A stretch of DNA of 64,000 bases. It comes from Amborella trichopoda. Taxonomy: Eukaryota; Streptophyta; Magnoliopsida; Amborellales; Amborellaceae. Where the stretch lies: the NCBI RefSeq assembly GCF_000471905.2, contig NW_006498233.1, forward strand, positions 1,841,543 to 1,905,542. Reading direction: 5' to 3'. The notes below the pieces were generated by a model that had not been told where the DNA came from, ran no database searches, and saw nothing but the letters and a program-made list of their open reading frames with translations. The translations under genes and the position numbers were made by a program. Each line of letters starts with the position of its first letter. Position 1 is the stretch's first letter. Shown one piece after another: positions 57,916-64,000 of the stretch.

Positions 57916-59771
57916 CTGGAAAAGAGAATACCTTAGTATAGGATAGCACAAGAAGAGTTGATGGCTCAACATGGAATACAAACTATATAAAGGAAATATA
58001 CACAAAAGAAATTATTTCTTATTCACATGTTGTTTTCATTCAATTAATTAGCGGTAAAAAATTGATAGAAAAACCACACAAGACTAAATAAATACTGCTG
58101 CTTGATAATAGCAATCCTCAAGGTGTCAACCAGGGAAATTCTCGGCCATAGCATAAAGTAGGGATGTAAAAAATGCAGCAAGCAAATTAAAATTCATTAA
58201 GCTGAAGTTATTGTGACTAAGGTCAATGGCTTGTACAAGCAAGGTAAAATTGTGCAAGATCCAATGCCTTCTGCATTTATACAAACAGAAATCATTGATG
58301 AATCCAAAACTAAGCCAAGTGCAGCTATCATCAGAGACCAACGAAAAACAAGTTAAAACATATCCAAGCAAATAACTTTCAAGGACAACCAAATAGAAAA
58401 GTGTTATACGAGTTGAAGCGCAGTTTTCACTTGTTTGCAACCTAGACATGCATTATGATTGTTATTATTATTATTATTACTAAAAACATATCCAAGAAAA
58501 TAACTTTCAAGGACAACAAAATAGAAAAGAGATGTAGGAGTTGAAATGCAGTGTTAACTTGTTTGCGATTTAGACATGCATTATCATGTTATTATTATTA
58601 CTCTTATTGTAGTTGTTGTTGTTGATGATCAGCAGCAGCAGCAGAAGCAGTAGCTTCAGTAGAAACAGCAGTAGCAGTTGTACGATCAATGAACAAGAAC
58701 TCGGCTTGGAATCTGCGATCAACCCTTTTCCTTGCCGAGTCACCCAGCAGCTAGGACTCACCTGAGTCCTGCCTGAGCCTGAAGAGAGGCCCAAAAAAAA
58801 TGAAAAAATGTAAAGAATGATGAAAATCCAAAAAAATAAAAATATTCATAAAAATCCCAAAAAAATACTAAACCGTGAAATGTATATAAAACACGGAATA
58901 AAAATTTTTGGTGTTATTGGCTTGTAAAGCAATATTTAAAATATTTAAAAATGGAAAAATGAAGAAAAGGAAAAGAAATCATAAAAACATAAAATTACAT
59001 ATAAAACAAATTATAAATCAGTTATAATTGAATTACTAAACAATTATGTTTAATGAATTTAATTTGAAAACATGTAATACTTGAAATTCAACGATGATTT
59101 CTGCGTCTTTGTGCTCAGAGATTGAGGCTTCGAATCCTTGCCGAAGCTTCTTGTAGTCCCAATCAAAACCCCCAAACAAATTTTGGATCAAAACTACAAA
59201 ATCTTTTTTTTGGGGGGGAGGGGGCGGTTTGGGGGAATTAGCCTATGGGCAAACCAAGATCACAAAGTTAGGCATAGGGCCCAATTTTAATTGAAGACCA
59301 ACCATTTAAAACAAAGAAATCAAAGATGTTCAAACTAGGTAAAATATTTGCCCAATTCTTCGATCCACGAAATGTGATGAACCTAATTTTGAAAAAAATT
59401 AGGTTTCTAGCCAATAGATCAAGTGATTTTCTAACTTATACTTAAATTTGGATCAAGATGTGCGGTTTGTAGGCATCAATCTTCGATGAAAATGAGAAAT
59501 AAGGAGCCATTGCTCCCATTCTATTCTAAGTTGTAGTATATATAGTATTCGGGCTCATACTGTATAGACTTGCCCAAGTGCTATAGAACTCGGGCAAGTT
59601 TGCTACATTCTACATCAGTTGGGTAAGTGCGTACAATACTCGCCCGAGTATTGTACAAGTTCCTAAACCCCCGAGCCTGTACACCTGAACTCACCTCAGC
59701 ACCATGCCAAGTCCGAGTCAACTAGACTGAGTTTTAAAGCACCGAGTAAGATAACAATAGTAGCAACAGTA
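57916..59771. other. putative intron/upstream region of the SET gene
   Basis: No further exon recognised on the minus strand. It contains a diverged tandem duplication (58375-58450 and 58494-58575, shared AATAACTTTCAAGGACAAC) and a CAG/TTG-rich triplet patch at 58590-58680. If the gene is complete, its upstream exons are farther away or in this region but unrecognised. Confidence 0.5.
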
Positions 59772-61290
59772 TGATGTAAGAAAAGATGCCTCTTATTTTA
59801 AAATTTTTCATATTAAATTTTAGGAGATGTATTTTTGGAATTTTCTAGGGCTATTGTTTTTAGAGTTTCTACATTTTTTTAGGGATTCTAGGATTTTTTA
59901 TATCTTTTAGGGTTTTAGAAGATGTTAGAGAAGTGGTTAAACTATTTATGAAAGTACTTGTTATTAGGAGTAAAAGTGTCATTACAAATAATCTTTTGAG
60001 AGAATGAACATGGGGTATTTTTATAAAGTTTTCATTAAGTGAGGCTAGTTTAGGTCTTTATTTCATTATAATGAAACAAAAGGGCCCGGGGTGCTATAGT
60101 CCTAACGCTTTTGGGGTGTGAACAGGACCAACAAGCCCTATTTAGGGTTTAAGGATCTCTTTTTTGTACAAGAAAAGCCAAATGCACTCAAATCAGGCTT
60201 GTTTTGATGGTTTATTGAACAGTTTTTGTCTCTTTTCTCTATTCTCCTGCATCAAAATCTTATCAGAACCTATGTTTTCTTCAACAACAAAGTTGGGAAA
60301 CTACAATCAAGCCTAGGGTTTGCTATTTTGGGCTAAGTTTTGGCAAATCAACTTAGATCTTGTTGTTTTCAATAAGTTTTTGTTGATTATCTACCTTGGA
60401 TTTGTGATTTTGGAAAACCCATGGCAAAGAGAAGGGATCATCGAAGGGGGGGTTTCGCAGATCCACTTCATTATCCCAGAGATGAAGAAATTGAGGAACT
60501 TAAAAAGACAAGTTCAGCAGCTGATGGAGCTGTTCGTGATATCGTTCATAGGCAAGACGGTGATCTTTAAGCCCAAGAAGATGTCGAATACGATGCTTTT
60601 CACCTCCGCGCTCCGAGTGAAGAATCGAGCGAAGAGGAAAGTGATAGAAGACCTAGAAGTGGGGAACATTAATCTAGGGTTTTTTATTTGAAGGTGGATA
60701 TTATTCATTTTGGTGCAAGCTGTATCGAAAATCAGCAGGTTGTAGATTAGGTTCTACCACCAATCTTCGATACATATATAGATGAAGACCAAGATCTTAT
60801 AGGAGATCTGATCTATGATGAAGAACAAGATTTGATGGTAGAACTGATATTTGACGAAGAAAAAGATGGACTCAAAGGAGCATCAATAGGTGAAGTTGGT
60901 TCAACTATTGAATCCAATGCTCATCTCAAAGATGCACACATGGTAGTGTATGTATAGGGCTGAACTAACGGCTGTACAGATGCAATTCGAGCTAGTTAAT
61001 GTGAATGAACCAAGTGTAACCCTTTTCTCAAGGGACTCTCTAAATTGTTTATGGATATATCAACCGAATGCAAATATGCAGTTTCAGTGCACAACCATTG
61101 TATTTTGATAACTCACAAGTCCCAGGATCGTATTTTCAATATTCCAATAGAAGAAGGTTGCATGTTTAACACCAAATTCATCTTAGCTTATTTCAAAACT
61201 AACTTGATGATGACTTTTCTCCAAGTAGGTGAGAATGATGCAAGAAAAGATGCCTCTTATTTTTAAAATTTTCTATTAAATTTTAAGAGA
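59772..61290 (+). mobile_element. mini gypsy element with gag N-terminus only
   Basis: TGATGTAAGAAAAGATGCCTC at 59772 recurs as TGATGCAAGAAAAGATGCCTC at 61236, where it follows a purine tract (AAGTAGGTGAGAA, 61223-61235). A PBS-like TTATCAGAACC lies at 60260-60270. Between them is a gag N-terminus and an acidic segment but no pol. I read this as a deleted LTR element whose 3' LTR is cut after about 50 bp. Confidence 0.6.
60421..60672 (+). pseudogene. gag N-terminal fragment of the mini gypsy element
   Basis: The frame from ATG 60421 starts MAKRRDHRRGGF and contains DPLHYPRDEEIEELK, a basic-then-acidic start typical of some plant gypsy gag proteins. One in-frame stop at 60568-60570, then an Asp/Glu/Ser-rich run to the stop at 60670-60672. 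The conventional 123-codon frame 60320-60691 overlaps in another frame and is a shadow, although its middle (RQVQQLMEL) may continue the helix after a frameshift. A further acidic run (DEDQDLIGDLIYDEEQD) is at 60780-60880. Confidence 0.55.
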
Positions 61291-62677
61291 AAAGCCTTGT
61301 AAAAATTTTATTTCAAGAAATGAGACCTCTTGAGATTTTGTTTTTGACTTTGGCCCTCCCACTTTTTAGAGGGGTAAATAGAACGATTTGCCCCTTTTAA
61401 AAACAATATCTTAAAGCTTTCATCTCTGAAAGGAGTGGCAATGTGGAACTCAAGGTATTAAATTGAAAAAAACTTCTTTTATTCAATATACCTAAATTCC
61501 ACTTACATGAGCCACTATATACTGCCGTAAATTAATTTAAAACCCTAAATACAACCTAAGATCTTTACTTTTACTGCCAAAGCAAATAAAAACCTAACAG
61601 GTGCAATAAACAATCTACCACTATAGTATTAAGTACAATATATATTCCCTCACAAGTCTTGATCAACCCCACACCCGATTCCCTGACCAGTGGTGCTCTT
61701 TTGTCCATTTTGATCTTGCTGGAATTTCAGAGATATGAAGCTTTCATTGGCAATATCTCTTACTCTAGGGTTTTAGAGAGTATGAAAACCTAACTAGAGT
61801 TTGTAGGAACCCTTAGGCATAAATTAGGGCTGCGCTTGAAGGTATAGAATCCTCCTATGGTTGGGCATACCCTTTTTTCTTCTCCAAACAGCAAAACCCT
61901 ATAGGGTTTCAATATGCCACCCCTGTCTTATCAATTTTTGGGTGGCATGACCCTTTTTGGAAGGGGGGAGAAAGAAAAAATGAATTTTTAATATGAGAGA
62001 GAGAAAGAGAGACTTGGTGCATGAAGGAGAGAGAAAAAATGAATTTTTAATGAGAGGGAGAGAGACTTAGTGCATGGAGGAGAGAGAAATATGCGTTTTG
62101 TGAGTGAGGGGCTCAATGGTATTTAAATACAAAGAATTTCTTCACCTATTTAAGTTAGAATTCCTTCCTTAGGTATTGCTTATCCAATGACACAGCTTGA
62201 TAAATAGGAACTTAGGAAATCTATGAGGGGAGAGAGAACAAATCCGAGCCATCCATACCACAAATCAGCCATCATGATTTTAGGAGGATTATTAGGAACA
62301 TTACCCCAATTTGACAAAAAAGTCCAACTTCTATTTAAATTAGAATTATAACCAATCCAAAACTTCTTGATATCTTTCTAAAAGTTGTAAGAAGTCAATA
62401 TAATTAGAGTTTTGATCAAACCAAACTCCTAATTAAAACAATCGTTTAATATTAAAAAGATTCCCCAAACTCCTAATTAAAACAATCGTTTAATATTAAA
62501 AAGATTCCCTTAAAATAACCTTTAACAAAAAAGAAATGTCACGTAAATAAAAGAAAGCGGGGGTGCCACCCAAGAGAGATTAAGTGGTCCCCACAATGGC
62601 CCATGACCCACTCATGGATGGCACACATGTGGAGCTGGATCCTGGGCCCCATCCTTCCAAATTTCAAAAAGGCTGGA
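61291..62677. other. repeat-rich noncoding sequence
   Basis: No gene. A duplicated AGAGAGAAAAAATGAATTTT block occurs at 61965-62095. An exact 44-bp tandem duplication lies at 62421-62464 and 62465-62508. Confidence 0.6.
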
Positions 62678-63057
62678 GTTTGCATACGGATGCATCTGTA
62701 GGTGTGGAGGTAAGGTGCACTTTCAAATTTCATCATGGTATATAATTTTGATGTAAAATGTTCTTAGGATTATCTCAAAATCTATTTTTATATCAAATTA
62801 TAAAATTTTAAATTTAAAAAATGGTTAAAATCAAGTAGATCTATAAACATATGAAAATCTTAAAAATGGACGATGTAGATAATATGTTGTAAAATGCACT
62901 ATTTCTGAGACTTAAAATCTTTTTATTTTTCATACTCATACATCTCAATGTCGAGATGATCAATCAAAGGGTTTTTCAACATTAAAACTACCTTTTCCGA
63001 TGGATTTTTGAGGGGCATTCGTAGTTCTACATTATAAGATAGCATCCTTATATAAAC
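62678..63057. repeat. dispersed AT-rich repeat, copy 3
   Basis: 380 bp. The left end GTTTGCATACGGATGC and the inverted right end GTTTATATAAGGATGC match at 13 of 16 positions. The core is homologous to copies 1 and 2, but the terminal sequence differs from copy 2 after the first 8-10 bases. Homology with copy 2 seems to run a little past the right end (AAAATTAA...GCCC). Confidence 0.65.
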
Positions 63058-64000
63058 TTTTGCCTTTCAAAAATTAAGAAAATGCCCTTTTGAAGGATTT
63101 TACAGTAGAAATAAATTTTTAAAATTCTGAAAAATATTAAAAAATCATAAGAACATTTGTAATACCAGAATAAAATATTTTAGAAGTGAACTGGTACGAA
63201 TAGGTCAAAAGTAGCGACAATAAGGGCACTCCACTTGACACAAGGACCATGATCCACTACATTTTTCTTGTCCAACCCAACAACGACCAATGACCCACAG
63301 TCTCGATCCAGGGGCTCATGATTGGCTTGTCAAAATTGTGGACAATAAACAGTGGAACCATGATCATGGAATGTGAATTTCAGTCACCCCCTTTAAGAGC
63401 AAGTCCAGCACTTGTCACTACAGTGCAAAGGGAGCTCTCTCTCTATGAACATGCACATGTGTCCCTCTACAAGGCTCCTACCCAACAATGCAGTTGTCAT
63501 ATGTACATGTCGTGCGAAAGGTCGTCGAGGCTTTGCCCCTTGCTCTAACAGGCCTACAACCGCACACAAGAGTCCAAACAGTTCTCCTAGCCTACAAACA
63601 TCATCCCTGGACATCTCTCCGAACTCAACAGGGGATGACCCACTGTAAACCCTTATAGGTAATGCGACATGCCCAAGGGTAAGGGATTTTTGGCATAACC
63701 AAGGCCATAAATCGCCCAACCCATGGTCAGTCAACATAAATACTCCCACTGAAGTGTATATTCCACTATAAATTATCTTTTTTACAAGCTCTCTATGCCT
63801 TAAAGGCCACAAAACCCAACAATCTCTCATTTTTTCCCATGGTTTTTTCCCTCTCACATTCTCTATTTGAAAAACCAATACATTCTTCCCTTCTCTCACA
63901 TTCTCTCACATTCTTTCTTTAAAATATGTGCGAAGAGCCAAGAATGGGGTTGGGGTAGGGAGAGAGAATGTAAGTGAAGAGCCAAAAATGGGGTTGGGGT
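63058..64000. other. unassigned, promoter/LTR-like sequence at the window end
   Basis: Two TATA-like strings (CATAAATACTCCC at about 63735; CTATAAATTATC at about 63767) are followed by CT-rich repeats, as in an LTR, but no partner is visible. A 44-bp-period duplication of GAAGAGCCAARAATGGGGTT occurs at 63932 and 63976. The 168-codon minus frame 63899-63393 shows no domain. Confidence 0.4.

Noticed and set aside
58590..58700. triplet repeat (CAG/TTG-rich) as coding polyglutamine or polyleucine
   Set aside because: The frame is short and Leu/Asn runs come from simple repeats; no adjoining exon.
63393..63899. 168-codon minus-strand frame near the window end
   Set aside because: Cysteine- and arginine-containing but without any domain; the plus strand looks like an LTR with TATA-like strings. 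Possible upstream exon of the SET gene was considered, but no TPR or MYND pattern is present.
1..64000. tRNA or rRNA genes
   Set aside because: I saw no tRNA-like A/B-box cloverleaf or rRNA sequence by eye; a covariance-model scan was not possible here.

Overview
This is a window of plant nuclear DNA, very probably from an angiosperm with a large, repeat-rich genome. Evidence: one spliced host gene with plant-type GT-AG introns, and at least seven transposable elements of plant lineages, many of them nested. Most coding traces are eroded by stop codons and frameshifts, so most entries are pseudogenes. There is a 20-N assembly gap at 30700-30719 and a single N at 42150.

Region 1-30699 is a stack of Ty3/gypsy elements of Tat/Ogre type. 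The left edge (1-3764, minus strand) holds the leader, primer-binding site and complete 5' LTR of one Tat element. It abuts a minus-strand gag relic (3822-4947). Element B (plus strand) starts with an LTR at 4948 and shows protease at 8919-9230. It is then split by element A (9660-28327, 18.7 kb), which is flanked by a perfect 5-bp target duplication ATCCC. B resumes at 28328 with the pre-RT linker, reverse transcriptase and part of RNase H, and is cut by the gap. Element A keeps LTRs, PBS, gag, protease and PPT but lacks RT, RNase H and integrase. In the place after pol it carries an antisense gene with a plant mobile domain (PMD) and its own poly(A) signal.

Region 30720-46940: element E (30720-37243, minus) is a chromovirus-like element with two LTRs around a gag-only interior of about 1 kb. 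It sits inside the 3' LTR of element C (37244 to about 46940, minus). C is a Tat element that keeps RT, two RNase H domains and integrase but has no recognisable PMD gene. The long 3' noncoding regions of A and C are collinear block for block.

Region 47600-64000: an eroded L1-type LINE (47613-about 51240); a seven-exon, minus-strand SET-domain gene of the SMYD4/TPR-SET type (52941-57915), whose N-terminal exons are not seen; three copies of a small AT-rich dispersed repeat, one with long terminal inverted repeats in an intron; and a mini gypsy element (59772-about 61290).

The most unusual signal is in the Tat family. The U5 leader of each LTR contains a tandem array of short hairpins with an 8-nt loop ending in CYTAG. 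The two arms have changed together between family members, which suggests selection on an RNA (or single-strand DNA) structure. The same core, roughly TAGCGCCGGTTG, recurs in separate tandem arrays of the 3' noncoding region. One of these lies directly upstream of the antisense ORF in both A and C.
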